DNA of 64,000 bases from Gemmobacter sp034519525 (GTDB lineage: Bacteria > Pseudomonadota > Alphaproteobacteria > Rhodobacterales > Rhodobacteraceae): NCBI GenBank assembly GCA_034519525.1, contig JAXHOJ010000028.1:21472-85471 (forward strand), read 5' to 3'. Under the pieces are notes generated by a model, which saw only the letters and a list, made by a program, of their open reading frames with translations, made no database searches and had not been told where the DNA came from. Made by a program: the position numbers and the translations under genes. Below are positions 50,986-61,392 of this stretch, piece after piece (position 1 is the stretch's first letter; each line of letters begins with the position of its first letter).

Positions 50986-52510
50986 TCAGCGGCGCCATTG
51001 GTCTGGTGTGAGCAATGCAAGCACCGCCAGCGTCTCTACCCGGCCCAGAACCATGGCCACCCCGAGAATCAGTTTTGCATCATGGCCCAGCTCGGCATAG
51101 CGCACCGGAACCTCGCCAGCCAGCGTGGCCAGGGGCCCGGTGGTCGACAGTGCCGCAATCGCCAGAATAAGCGCCGAGTCGAAGGTGATGCCCACCAGCG
51201 TCAGCGCCGCAACCACCGCGGCGATGGATGTGGCAAACAGCATGAAGAACACCCAGGCCACATGCGATCCGCCGCTGCGCAGCTGCCGCGCCCGCCGCCC
51301 GGCCCCACCCACGGAGTGCGGGTGGATCAGCTTTTCCATTTCATATTGCCCATGGCGGAACAGCGCATAGACGCGCAAAAGCTTTACCCCGCCTGCCGTT
51401 GTCGCCACGCCGCCGCCGATCATCGCAAGGCCCAGCAGGATCATCCCATGGGTTTCCAGCCCCGACCAGATCCGCGCGCTGACCCATTGTTCGGCGGCAA
51501 AGCCTGTCGTCGTCAGAAAGGACAAGGCGGTGAAGGCCGTGCCCCAGAGCGGCATGTCGGCCATCGGCCAGAGATCCATGCCCGTCCGTCGATTCGATGG
51601 CCCCCACCCAATGCCGCAGGAACAGCAGCAGCGTCACGCTGCCGACGATGGCAATCGCCATGCGCACTTCGGGGTCATTCTGCAGCGGCTGGCTGCGATC
51701 CGCGAAAAAGCCTCCCGGATAGCCCCGCCGGGTCAGGCCAAGGGTCATGAAGGCCGCAATGCAGAACTCCCCCAGAAAACCCGACAGAAACGGGCCATCG
51801 CCGCCTTCTGGCAGAATGCCGCTGGTGGATACGGTCGCCATGGCCAGACACAGCGCCTGAAACCCGGCCTCACCGGCCAGGGTCAGCATGATCCACAGCA
51901 ACAGGGTAAAGCCCGCATAGGCCGGCAAAAGCGTCAGCGTGAACCGCACAAGCCGTTGCGACGGATCGGCCGAGGCCATCTGCGGGGCATGGGTATGGCC
52001 GGGGCTGCGCCCCTCGATCACTTCCATGCCGCCCAGGTTCAGCGGCATCAGAACCGCCACGCCCATGACCAGAATGTAGAACCCACCCAGCCAGCCCACC
52101 ATGGCCCGCCACAGATGCAGGCTGGGGGGCAGCCGCCCGGGCGTATCATACAGCGTGGCGCCCGTTGTGGTGAAGCTTGACACCATCTCGAACCAGGCAT
52201 TGCGGAACGAGGTATCGGGCACCGCCTCGTTGAAGGGCACGGCCAGTAGCAGCGGCAAAACCAGATAGCCCCCGACAAAGGCCTTCAGATGCGTGGGCCG
52301 ACGCACCGGAATTGCGCGGTTCGATGTGGCAATGCCGATCATCGCCGTCAGCATCAGAAAGACGATGGCAGAATAGAAGAATGGCCGCCCCACATCATGC
52401 GCGCTCAGCGCATAGGCATGGGCGGCGGGCACCAGCATGATCGCCGCCGAAAGCGCCATCAGGATGACGATCAGCGGCAGATCCAGAACATGGCGCAGCC
52501 AGAGCGGCAT
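50986..52510 (-). CDS. trkH: Trk potassium uptake protein TrkH (frameshifted)
   Basis: Ion-conducting membrane subunit of the Trk potassium system. Four pore loops with the TG filter signature are visible: SSFTTTGATLYD, TVSTSGILPEG, SFLTTTGFAAEQW and ALSTTGPLATL, one per MPM repeat. An extra C near 51580 splits the frame between AIESTDG and MDLWPMADM; removing it gives 507 residues. The ATG at 52510 overlaps the trkA stop by one base (TGATG), so trkA and trkH are translationally coupled. TrkA gates this channel by binding NAD(H) nucleotides. Confidence 0.9.
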
Positions 52511-53886
52511 CAGAAGAAATCGACCGAGACCTGCAGCAGGCGCTCCACCTCCGGCACGTCTTTTGTCATGGCGAACATGGCGATAGCGTCGCCCTCGTCA
52601 ATCCGCAGATCGCCGGTGGGTTTCATCACCTTGCCGCCCTTCATCACCGCCCCGACCAGCACCCCCTCCGGGAAATCAATATCGCGCACCAGCTTGCCTG
52701 CCAGCGGCGAGGTGCCCAGAACCTGCGCTTCGATCACCTCGGCCTCGGCATCACCGATGGAATAGATCGCGCGCACCCGGCCATGCCGGATATGGCGCAG
52801 GATCGAAGACACGGTGGTGGCGCGCGGGTTGATATAGGCGTCGATGTCCAGCTCGGCCATCAGCGGCACCAGCGTCGGGTCGTTGACCAGCGCAATGGCC
52901 ATGGGGCAGCCCGCCGATTTGGCGCGCACAGCGACCAGCATGTTTGTCTTGTCATCATCCGTTACCGCCAGAACGGCATCGGCGCGATCCACCGCCGCTT
53001 CCATCAGCAGGTCGTAGTCCATGCCATCGCCGTTCAGCACGATGGTGCGTTCCAGATTGTCGGCGGCATATTCTGCACGGGCGCGGTTGCGTTCGATCAC
53101 CTTGGCGCGCACCCGATCCGTCCGCGCCTCCAGCGCGCGGGCGACGGCCAGGCCCACATTGCCACCCCCGATGATGACCACGCGCTCCTGCTTTTTCGTG
53201 CTTTTGCCAAAGATATCCAGCGTGCGGTTCACATCCTCGCTATGGGCAAAGACATAGATCTGGTCTTCGGCAAACAGCTGGTCGCCCGCATCGGGCGCAA
53301 ACAACCGCCCCTTCCGGCGCACGCCCACCACAATGGCGCGCAGCGTCGAAAACAGCTCGTTCAGCTGCCGCAGCGGCGTGTTCAGCACCGGGCAGTCATC
53401 CTCCAGCGCGATGCCCAGCAGCTGCGCCTTGCCGCCAAAGAAACTTTCAGTGTCAAAGGTCGAAGGTGCCGCCAGCCGCTGCATCGCCGCCTCGGCCACT
53501 TCCTTTTCCGGGCTGATGACCACGTCGATGGGCAGATGGTCGCGCCGGTAAAGATCGGCATAAGCGGGGTCCATGTAGTTCTGCGCCCGCAGCCGCGCGA
53601 TCTTGCGCGGCACGCTGAACACCGAATGTGCCACCTGACAGGTGACCATGTTCACCTCATCGGAATGGGTGGCGGCGATGATCATGTCGGCATCCCGCGC
53701 GCCTGCACGATCCAGCACATCGGGATAGCTGGCAAAGCCGGTCACCCCCTGCACATCCAGCGTTTCCGTCGCGCGGCGCACCAGATCGGCGTTGCTGTCC
53801 ACCACCGTCACATCGTTGCGTTCGCCGGAAAGGTGGCGCGCGATCTGCCAACCCACCTGGCCTGCACCGCAGATGATTACCTTCAT
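52510..53886 (-). CDS. trkA: Trk system potassium regulator TrkA
   Basis: Cytosolic nucleotide-binding regulator of TrkH, 458 residues. It has two tandem RCK units, each with a Rossmann TrkA_N domain and a TrkA_C domain. The first nucleotide motif is VIICGAGQVGWQIARHLSGE (residues 3-22); the second is VVIIGGGNVGLAVARAL (near 235). The C-terminal TrkA_C domain ends GDAIAMFAMTKDVPEVERLLQ. Frame intact. It is the first gene of the trkA-trkH pair and starts with ATG 53886. Confidence 0.93.
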   Translation of the reverse strand: MKVIICGAGQVGWQIARHLSGERNDVTVVDSNADLVRRATETLDVQGVTGFASYPDVLDRAGARDADMIIAATHSDEVNMVTCQVAHSVFSVPRKIARLRAQNYMDPAYADLYRRDHLPIDVVISPEKEVAEAAMQRLAAPSTFDTESFFGGKAQLLGIALEDDCPVLNTPLRQLNELFSTLRAIVVGVRRKGRLFAPDAGDQLFAEDQIYVFAHSEDVNRTLDIFGKSTKKQERVVIIGGGNVGLAVARALEARTDRVRAKVIERNRARAEYAADNLERTIVLNGDGMDYDLLMEAAVDRADAVLAVTDDDKTNMLVAVRAKSAGCPMAIALVNDPTLVPLMAELDIDAYINPRATTVSSILRHIRHGRVRAIYSIGDAEAEVIEAQVLGTSPLAGKLVRDIDFPEGVLVGAVMKGGKVMKPTGDLRIDEGDAIAMFAMTKDVPEVERLLQVSVDFF

Positions 53887-53956
53887 CGGTCACTCCCGGG
53901 GGCTTGCGTCGCGCACAGGGATGCCACGCCCCCGGGCCGGGGTCAACGGCGGGCGC

Positions 53957-55588
53957 TCACAGGATGAAATCGCCCTCGGCCACCGTGGTAACGCCCTTCA
54001 GGATCACCTGCATATCCGCCAGCGCATCGCCATCGACATCAAGGAATACATGGGTATCGCCATCGACCAGCTGATGCCAGAGCCCGTTGGCCAGCGCGGT
54101 GTCACCGCCGTAAAGCAGGATCTGGTTGCCCGCACGCTGGGCATGGGCGTCTACGCCATAGAAATCCAGCACGTCGACCCCCGAGGTGAAGCCGCTGATG
54201 CGATCCAGCCCGAAGTTGGATTTGCTCTGCGAGACATGGGTATACTGCACCACGTCCTGCGCCTTGCCATCCGCGCCCAGCAGGATGCGATCCCGGCCCG
54301 TGCTGCCGACGATGGTATCCTTACCCAGGCCACCATCCAGGGTATCGCGCCCATGGGCGCTATAGAGTTGATCATTGCCGATGCCACCATGCAGCCAGTC
54401 ACCCACATTGTCTTCGTGGCCCGCCGCCCGAAGGATGTCAGCACCGTATCCACCATAAAGCCTGTTCGATTCACCGCCCCCACGACTCCAGCCGGTAATG
54501 GTGTCGGAATCGGCACCACCATAAAAATCACCGCTGCCGGTCAGATCATCGTTTCCTGCACCGCCATAAAAAGACACGTCGCCAATGTCGGCGTAGGTGA
54601 AGATATATTTCCCATCCACCACCTCAAGCGTCCGATAAGTATCAAATCTGATAGCATCATCGCCACGGCCACCATAGAGGGTCAGATCTCCATCGTGGCG
54701 TATTTCCCCCCTGAAGTTATCATCACCGCCGCCAAGCCAGCCACTGATGGCGCTGCCAATTCCAATTTCGGCATACCCATTGTCACGCCCGGCACCGCCA
54801 TAGAACTGGACCGACGATGAAGCCTCTGAGATTCTAAAATAGTCAGCCCCGCGATTTCCGATCAGAACATCTGCGCCTTCATCGGCGTGGAGCCTGTCAC
54901 TACCCAAGCCGCCCATCAGCGTATCATCGCCGACTAGACCATACAGATAATCGTTGCCGCCCCCTCCATAAAGAAGATCGTTGCCATCATCGCCACTAAG
55001 GGTGTCACCCTCTGTGCCACCCACCAGCACATCATCACCAGAACCGCCATCCAGAAAGTCGTATCCGCCTCCGCCACTCAGAAGGTCATTGTCTTCGCCG
55101 CCATAAAGCGAATCATTCTTGGCAAAACCGACAATCGTGTCCTGCCCCTCGAACCCGTGAAGGCGATTCTTTTCTGCCGTTCCCTTGACCAGATCATCCC
55201 CGGATGTTGCGCGCTCGCCGGAAAGATGCAGATCAAAACCATAGCCTATGGCAGGCTCGTCCGTCCTGTAATCGAAAAGAGCGATCGTATATTTTACCCC
55301 CGCCTCCATCCCGATCAGCCAATCGCTTGCAACCTTGGTCCGGTTAAGGCCGTAATAGTCAGAATCCGATCCTATACCTATTCTTACATTTGGGAGCGAA
55401 AATTCCCAAGACATACGATAGTATCCAGACTCATCAGGTGTAAAAACAAATACGTCCCTGTAATCATCTGCGGGTGATTTCAAAAGTGTGCCATAATAGG
55501 CAACGCCAGTTTCGATCACCTTGGCCCCAGAGTCATAATCTCCAATATCCACAGTTTCCGTAAATGTCTTCGTCGATGTAATCGCCAT
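53957..55588 (-). CDS. RTX protein with PPC-like N-terminal domain
   Basis: Secreted calcium-binding protein of 543 residues, start ATG 55588 (MAITSTKTFTETVDIGDYD). Residues 1 to about 120 look like a bacterial pre-peptidase (PPC) beta-sandwich: DDYRDVFVFTPDESGYYRMSWEF and GVKYTIALFDYRTDEPAIGYGFDLHLSGE. Many RTX nonapeptides follow (GGxGxDxLx), with spaced beta-strand inserts such as SVQFYGGAGRDNGYAE. The C-terminal part (DVLDFYGVDAHAQRAGNQILLYGG... ADMQVILKGVTT) fits type I secretion target domains. No protease motif is seen. The first half is more AT-rich than its neighbours, which hints at transfer. No exporter genes are adjacent. Confidence 0.85.
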   Translation of the reverse strand: MAITSTKTFTETVDIGDYDSGAKVIETGVAYYGTLLKSPADDYRDVFVFTPDESGYYRMSWEFSLPNVRIGIGSDSDYYGLNRTKVASDWLIGMEAGVKYTIALFDYRTDEPAIGYGFDLHLSGERATSGDDLVKGTAEKNRLHGFEGQDTIVGFAKNDSLYGGEDNDLLSGGGGYDFLDGGSGDDVLVGGTEGDTLSGDDGNDLLYGGGGNDYLYGLVGDDTLMGGLGSDRLHADEGADVLIGNRGADYFRISEASSSVQFYGGAGRDNGYAEIGIGSAISGWLGGGDDNFRGEIRHDGDLTLYGGRGDDAIRFDTYRTLEVVDGKYIFTYADIGDVSFYGGAGNDDLTGSGDFYGGADSDTITGWSRGGGESNRLYGGYGADILRAAGHEDNVGDWLHGGIGNDQLYSAHGRDTLDGGLGKDTIVGSTGRDRILLGADGKAQDVVQYTHVSQSKSNFGLDRISGFTSGVDVLDFYGVDAHAQRAGNQILLYGGDTALANGLWHQLVDGDTHVFLDVDGDALADMQVILKGVTTVAEGDFIL

Positions 55589-55661
55589 GATCGCCCCTGC
55601 ACACTGAACCTGCGCCACAACAGCACATCCCCCCGCGCAACACAACCAAAGCGATAGCCGG

Positions 55662-57459
55662 TTACAACGGCGCGCAGGCGGTTTCCAGCCAGTCGCGCAC
55701 CGCAGGCTCCACCCTTGGGCCGATCTTCACCAGCACCTCGGCGTGATAGGCGTTCCACCAGGCGCGTTCCCCCGGTGACAGCATCTCTGCCAACACCAGC
55801 CGCCGGTCGAAGGGGGCAAAGGTCAGCGTCTCGAAGCACAGCTGCGCGCGGTTGTCGCCCAGGGCGGGCGCCTCCTGCACCACGATCAGGTTTTCCAGCC
55901 TTATGCCAAAGGCCCCCTCGCGGTAATAACCCGGCTCGTTCGACAGGATCATGCCGGGTGCCAGCGCCACGTCAGACAGCCGCGAAATCCGCTGCGGCCC
56001 CTCGTGCACCGACAGGAAGGCGCCGACGCCATGCCCGGTGCCATGATCGTAATCCAGCCCCGCCAGCCACAGCGGCGCCCGCGCCAGCGCGTCGATATCG
56101 CGCCCCGCAAGCCCGCGCGGAAACCGCGCCCGCGAAATCGCGATCATGCCCTGCAGCACGCGGGTGTAACATTCCCGCGCCTCCTGCCCCACATCGCCGA
56201 TGCCGATGGTGCGGGTGATGTCGGTGGTGCCGTCGCGATACTGCGCGCCACTGTCCACCAGCAGCAGCTCACCCCGCGTCACCGCGCGATCCGTCGCCTC
56301 GGTCACCCGGTAATGGATAATGGCGCCATCCGGCCCCGCACCGCAGATGGTGTCAAAACTCAGATCGTGCAGCATGTTGGTGTCGCGGCGGAACCCCTCC
56401 AGCGCCTCGACCACAGCAATCTCGGTCAGCCCGCCCTGCGGCGCTGCATCCTCCAGCCAGGCCAGAAAGCGCACCACGGCGGCACCGTCGCGCAGATGCG
56501 CCTGCCGCGTGACCTCGATCTCCACCGCATTCTTGCAGGCCTTGGGCATCCGGCAGGGATCATCGCCCCAGGCCACCGCCACACCCGCATCCTGCAGGAT
56601 CTGCGAAACCGCCAGCGGCGCCGAACCGCGATCCACCCGCACAGGGCCGGGCAGCGCCGCCAGCGCCGCGCCGAACGCCTCCGGGCCGTGCAGCCGCACC
56701 AATGGCCCCAGCGCCTCCCGCACCTCGGGCACAAATTTCCCAGCATCGGCAAACAGATCCACCGATCCGTCATCCAGCAGCAGCGCAAAACCCTGCAGCA
56801 CCGGATTGCGCGGCACATCCGCCCCGCGCATGTTCAGCAGCCAGCACAGGCTGTCCGGCAGGGTGATGACCGCCGCGCGCTGCCCGACCTGCCGCAAGCC
56901 CTCGGCCAGCCGCGCGCATTTATCCACCGCCGCCTCGCCCGCCAGCTCCGGCGGATGCAGGAAAGCGCGGCCCTGCGGCGGCTCCGGCTGGTCGGGCCAG
57001 ACCGCATCCACCATGTTGCGCACCGGGCGCAGCTGAACCCCGCTGCCCGCAAGCGCCGCCTCCAGCTTCGCCACCTCATCGGCGGTATGCAGCCAGGGGT
57101 CGAAGCCCACCACCCCCGCCGCCAGATGTTCGGCAATCCACGGCCCCGGCTTCACCTCGGGCCATGGCACCGGCGTAAATGCCGCCAGATCCACCTGCGC
57201 CTTCACCTGCACGCGGTAGCGCCCGTCGATGAACACCCCCGCCACATCGGGCAGCACCACACAGAACCCCGCCGATCCGGTGAACCCCGTCAGCCAGCGC
57301 AGCCGCTCGTCCCGCGCCGCGACATATTCGCCCTGATGCACATCGGCACGCGGCACGAGAAAGCCCGTCCAGCCCCTCGGCCGCCAGCCGCGCCCGCAGG
57401 GCCGCCAGCCGCGCCGCACCCGTCGAAGGATCAGCCTCGGATAGGAATGTCTGGAACAT
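55662..57459 (-). CDS. pepP: Xaa-Pro aminopeptidase P (frameshifted near start)
   Basis: Metallopeptidase of family M24B that removes N-terminal residues before proline. The start MFQTFLSEADPSTGAARLAALRARL (ATG 57459, AGGAAGGG upstream) is joined to the main frame by removal of one G near 57368, restoring GLDGFLVPRADVHQGEYVAARDERLRWLTGFTGSAG. The C-terminal pita-bread domain holds the metal ligands: LLLVDSGAQYRDGTTDITRT (two Asp), DYDHGTGHGVGAFLSVHEGP (His) and SNEPGYYREGAFGIRLENL (two Glu). Repaired length is 598 residues, the long three-domain APP1-like type. Confidence 0.9.
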
Positions 57460-57470
57460 GGCTGCCCTTC

Positions 57471-57535
57471 CTCTTGGCAAAAATACCCTCAGGGGGTGAA
57501 TGGGCCAAAGGCCCAGAGGGGGGCGGAAGCCCCCC
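57471..57535 (-). repeat. Dispersed repeat with GC hairpin, copy D
   Basis: Plus-strand CTTGGCAAAAATACCCTC is a variant of the same core, followed by GGGGGCGGAAGCCCCC-type arms. It fills the space between the cobT stop and the pepP start on the minus strand. Confidence 0.55.
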
Positions 57536-59412
57536 TTACCCCGCCTTCCGCTGCGCCAGCGCCCGGGCACGCTTGCGCGGATCGGCGTCGAACAGCGCCG
57601 GCCAGCTGTTCGGTCATCGCACCCGGCCAGCTGTTCCACATCGGTGATCGTCACCGCGCGGCCGATAATAGCGCGTCACATCATGGCCGATGCCGATGGC
57701 GATCAGTTCCACCGCGCTTGCGCTTTTCGACCATGGCGATCACGTCGCGCAGGTGTTTTTCCAGAAAATTCGCCGGGTTGACCGACAGGGTGCTGTCATC
57801 CACCGGCGCGCCATCGGAAATCACCATCAGGATCTTGCGCGCCTCGGGCCGCGCCAGCAGCCGGCGGTGCGCCCATTCCAGCGCCTCGCCGTCGATGTTT
57901 TCCTTCAGCAGGCCCTCTTTCATCATCAGCCCCAGATTGGCGCGCGCCCGGCGCCAGGGCGCATCGGCGCCCTTGTAGATGATGTGGCGCAGATCGTTCA
58001 GCCGTCCGGGCTGCTGCGGCCGCCCGGCGGCCAGCCATTTCTCGCGGCTCTGCCCGCCCTTCCAGGCCCGGGTGGTAAAGCCCAGGATCTCCACCTTGAC
58101 GCTGCAGCGTTCCAGCGTGCGCGCCAGAACATCGGCGCAGATCGCCGCAATGGAAATCGGCCGCCCGCGCATCGACCCGGAATTGTCCAGCAGCAGCGTC
58201 ACGCAGGTATCGCGGAACTCGGTATCCTTTTCCTGCTTGAAACTCAGCGGTGTGGTCGGGTTCGCCACCACCCGCGCCAGACGCCCGGCATCCAGCGTGC
58301 CCTCTTCCAGATCGAACTCCCAGCTGCGGTTCTGCTGCGCCTGCAACCGGCGCTGCAGCTTGTTGGCAAGTCGGCTGACAGCGCCTTTCAGCGGCTCCAG
58401 CTGCTGGTCCAGATAGGCGCGCAGCCGCTCCAGCTCGGCGGGTTCGGCCAGATCCTCGGCGCGGATTTCCTCGTCGAAATCGGTGATATAGACCGTATAG
58501 TTCGGGTCGGCATCGGAATAGGGCGCAGGGGGCGGCGGCTCCAGCGGGGCCTCGCCTTCGGGCATTTCGGCCTCGTCGCCCTGCTCCATGTCGGCGCTGT
58601 CTTCCATCGAGACCTGCGGCCTGCGACTGATCCTGCTGCTCTTCCTGGCTGCGCTCGGGCTGCGCCTCGCTCTCATCCTGCTCGGAGGAATCATCCCCGG
58701 TGCTGTCGGGGCTTTCCTCTTCCTGCGCGTCGTCCTCGGCCTGATCGTCGGGATCGTCCATATCGGGGTCTTCGCCCAGCTGGTCGCCATAGCCCAGATC
58801 GGCAATCACCTTGCGCGCCAGCCGCGCAAAGGCCGCCTGATCGGCCAGCGCATCGTCGATGCCATCCAGCGTGCCGCCGGCCTGTTCCTCGATGAAGCCG
58901 CGCCACAGGTTCATCACGTTGGCCGCCCATTTCGGCAGGGCGCGCCCGGTCGCCAGATGCCGCACCAGATAGCCCGCCGCCACCGGCAGCGGCGCATCGG
59001 CCGCCTGGGTGATCTGGCCATAGCCCTTGCGGTCGGCCTCGTGCCCGATCTTGGCGTCGATGTTGACCGCCGTGCCCGGCATGGCCCGCGCGCCCACCGC
59101 CTCGCAGCGCGCGGTTTCCATCGCGTCATAGATGTCGCGCGCCAGCTGGCCGGGCGGCGCATATTTCGCCGCCACCGCATCGTCATGATGCCTGCGCCGC
59201 AGGGCAAAGGCATCGGCGGTGCCGCGCGCCAGCATCACCTCGTCGCGGGTCATGCGGCGGCTGACCTGCGGCAGGCGCATCCCGTCCTTGGTCAATCCGG
59301 CAGGATCGACGGAATAGGTCACCGTCAGCTCCGGATCGTCGGCCATGGTCTTGGTGGCCTCGGCCAGGGCCTTCTTGAACGGATCGGCGGGGTTGTCGGT
59401 GGGCTTTGTCAT
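57536..59412 (-). CDS. cobT: Aerobic cobaltochelatase subunit CobT (frameshifted)
   Basis: VWA-domain subunit of the CobNST cobaltochelatase, inserting cobalt into hydrogenobyrinate diamide in aerobic B12 synthesis. The N-terminal part (MTKPTDNPADPFKKALAEATKTM) leads to an acidic linker rich in E, D, S and Q. The VWA domain begins at VTLLLDNSGSMRG, with the MIDAS DxSxS metal site. Five extra bases, near 58617, 57720, 57663, 57632 and 57608, must be removed to reach the natural end AVTITDVEQLAG... RKRARALAQRKAG, stop at 57536. The corrected protein is 623 residues, normal for CobT. It lies downstream of cobS, separated by a repeat pair. Confidence 0.9.
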
Positions 59413-59450
59413 GGCGCAGGCTCCGGGTCAGAGCGTCAAGGTTGTGCCCC

Positions 59451-59600
59451 TCAGGGGGGCTGTCTGCCCCCCACGCTTCCCTGCGGGAAGCTCCCCCCGA
59501 GGATATTTGGACCAAGATAAAGGAGGCGTGCTTTATCTTGGTCCAAATATCCTCAGGGGGGTGAGGCCGCAGGCCGAGGGGGGCGCGAGCGCCCCCCTGC
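59451..59600. repeat. Inverted pair of GAGGATATTT repeats between cobS and cobT, copy E
   Basis: Two copies of the repeat core face each other: 59499-59522 and 59531-59554 are perfect reverse complements over 24 bases with an 8-base spacer. C6 and G6 tracts flank them, and smaller GC hairpins lie on both sides (GGGGGGCTGTCTGCCCCCC-like and GGGGGGCGCGAGCGCCCCCC). Together these could form a long cruciform or an RNA hairpin in the cobS-cobT transcript. Confidence 0.8.
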
Positions 59601-59605
59601 GACGG

Positions 59606-60594
59606 TCACTTCATCGCCATCGAGGCGGCGCTTTCCGGCAGTTCCTCGCCGAAACAGCGCTGATAGAATTCGGCCACGGTCTGGCGTTCCAGCTCGTCGC
59701 ATTTGTTCAGGAAGGTCAGCCGGAACGCATAGCCCACGTTGCGGAAGATCTCGGCGTTTTGCGCCCAGTTCAGCACGGTGCGCGGCGACATCACGGTGGA
59801 CAGATCGCCGTTCATGAAGGCCGTGCGGGTCAGGTCGGCCACGGTCACCATCTGGCTGATCGTCTTGCGGCCCTTCTCGGTGTTGTAATGCGCATTCTTG
59901 GCCAGAACGATCGCCGCTTCGGCATCATGGCTCAGGTAGTTCAGCGTCGCCACCAAGCTCCAGCGGTCCATCTGCGCCTGGTTGATCTGCTGCGTGCCGT
60001 GATAAAGGCCGGTGGTATCGCCCAGACCCACGGTATTGGCCGTGGCAAACAGCCGGAAGGACGGGTGCGGGGTGATGATCTCGTTCTGGTCCAGAAGCGT
60101 CAGCTTGCCGTCATGTTCCAGCACGCGCTGGATGACGAACATCACATCGGCGCGGCCCGCATCATATTCGTCGAACACGATGGCCACCGGATTGCGCAGC
60201 GCCCAGGGCAGGATGCCCTCGTGGAACTTCGGTCACCTGCTTGCCGTCGCGCAGCTTGATCGCGTCCTTGCCGATCAGGTCGATCCGGCTGATGTGGCTG
60301 TCAAGGTTCACCCGCACGCAGGGCCAGTTCAGCCGCGCGGCGACCTGTTCGATATGGGTCGATTTGCCCGTGCCGTGATAGCCCTGGATCATCACGCGGC
60401 GGTTGTAGGCAAAGCCTGCCAGAATCGCCAAAGTGGTGTCGGGGTCGAACTTGTAGGTCGGGTCGATATCCGGCACCCGGTCGGTGCGCTCGGCGAAGCC
60501 CTTTCACCTTCATGTCGGTGTCGATGCCGAACACCTCGCGCACCGAGATTTCTTCGGTGGGTTTCGCAATCTGATCCAACATTCCGTCCGCCAT
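59606..60594 (-). CDS. cobS: Aerobic cobaltochelatase subunit CobS (frameshifted)
   Basis: AAA+ ATPase subunit of cobaltochelatase. The frame begins MADGMLDQIAKPTEEISVREVFGID at ATG 60594. The ATPase has Walker A GYHGTGKST and Walker B AIVFDEYDAGRAD, with the sensor TANTVGLGDTTGLYHG segment. Extra bases near 60503 (in KGFAERTDRVPDIDP) and near 60228 (in TEFHEGILPWALRNP) break the frame; removing both gives 328 residues, the normal size. It is upstream of cobT on the same strand and shares its pathway. The large subunit cobN is not in the window. Confidence 0.92.
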
Positions 60595-60810
60595 AGCAAC
60601 AGGCGCCCGACGCGGGGCGCGGTTCCATCTTGTCTCGCGTTTTGTGGAGCATATCCGAGGGGCCTGCAAGGGCAAGCCTGCCGCAGCCGTTTCGCGGTGC
60701 GTTTGCGTCACGCCGCCCCTTTGGCCGTCACGCCGCATCTCTTTTGCGTGAGGCGCGAAACGTCTGCCGATTTCCAGCGTATAGAAGAGAGAATGAAACC
60801 GGAGGAACCC

Positions 60811-61287
60811 ATGCAACGCCGCAGCCTCATCACCACCGCCTTCGCCCTGCTGGCCCTGCGCCCGGCCACAGCCATGGCTGCCACAGAGGCCAGCTTTCCC
60901 TTCACCCTGACAGAGGCCGAATGGCGGGCCCGCCTGTCACCGGAAGCCTATGCCGTGCTGCGCGAAGAAGATACCGAACGCGCCTTTACCTCGCCTTTGA
61001 ACGATGAAAAGCGGGCGGGCATGTTCCATTGCGCGGGCTGCGATCAGGCGGTTTTCGCATCCGAACACAAGTTTGACAGCGGCACAGGCTGGCCGTCGTT
61101 CTGGCAAGAGGTTCCGGGCGCGGTCGGCTTCCGCGAGGATCGCAGCTTCTTCATGACACGCACGGAAGAGCATTGCACGAATTGCGGTGGCCATCTGGGC
61201 CATGTGTTTGACGATGGCCCCGAACCCACCGGCAAGCGTCACTGCATCAATGGCGTGGCCCTGCGCTTCCAGCCTATCGCGGCCTGA
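60811..61287 (+). CDS. msrB: Exported peptide-methionine (R)-S-oxide reductase
   Basis: Reduces methionine-R-sulfoxide in damaged proteins. ATG 60811 has GGAGG at ideal spacing and gives 158 residues. The N-terminus MQRRSLITTAFALLALRPAT looks like an export signal (double arginine, hydrophobic core, AMA cleavage site), so the enzyme is predicted to act in the periplasm. Zinc cysteines are paired in HCAGCDQ and HCTNCGG, and the catalytic Cys is in RHCINGVALRF near the end. It is a lone msrB with no msrA beside it. A strong terminator follows. Confidence 0.9.
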   Translation: MQRRSLITTAFALLALRPATAMAATEASFPFTLTEAEWRARLSPEAYAVLREEDTERAFTSPLNDEKRAGMFHCAGCDQAVFASEHKFDSGTGWPSFWQEVPGAVGFREDRSFFMTRTEEHCTNCGGHLGHVFDDGPEPTGKRHCINGVALRFQPIAA

Positions 61288-61308
61288 CAACTGCCCTGCT
61301 TTGCATCA

Positions 61309-61336
61309 ACGCTTCTCCCCCCGGGGAGAAGCGTTT
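61309..61336 (+). terminator. Terminator after msrB
   Basis: AACGCTTCTCCCC-CC-GGGGAGAAGCGTT is a perfect 13-base-pair stem with a trailing TTTT-like run, the clearest intrinsic terminator in the window. Confidence 0.85.
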
Positions 61337-61392
61337 TGCGTGGCATCACTGGGCGCAGCTTAGCGCGGCCTGGTTGCCGCGCAGCCCTGTGG

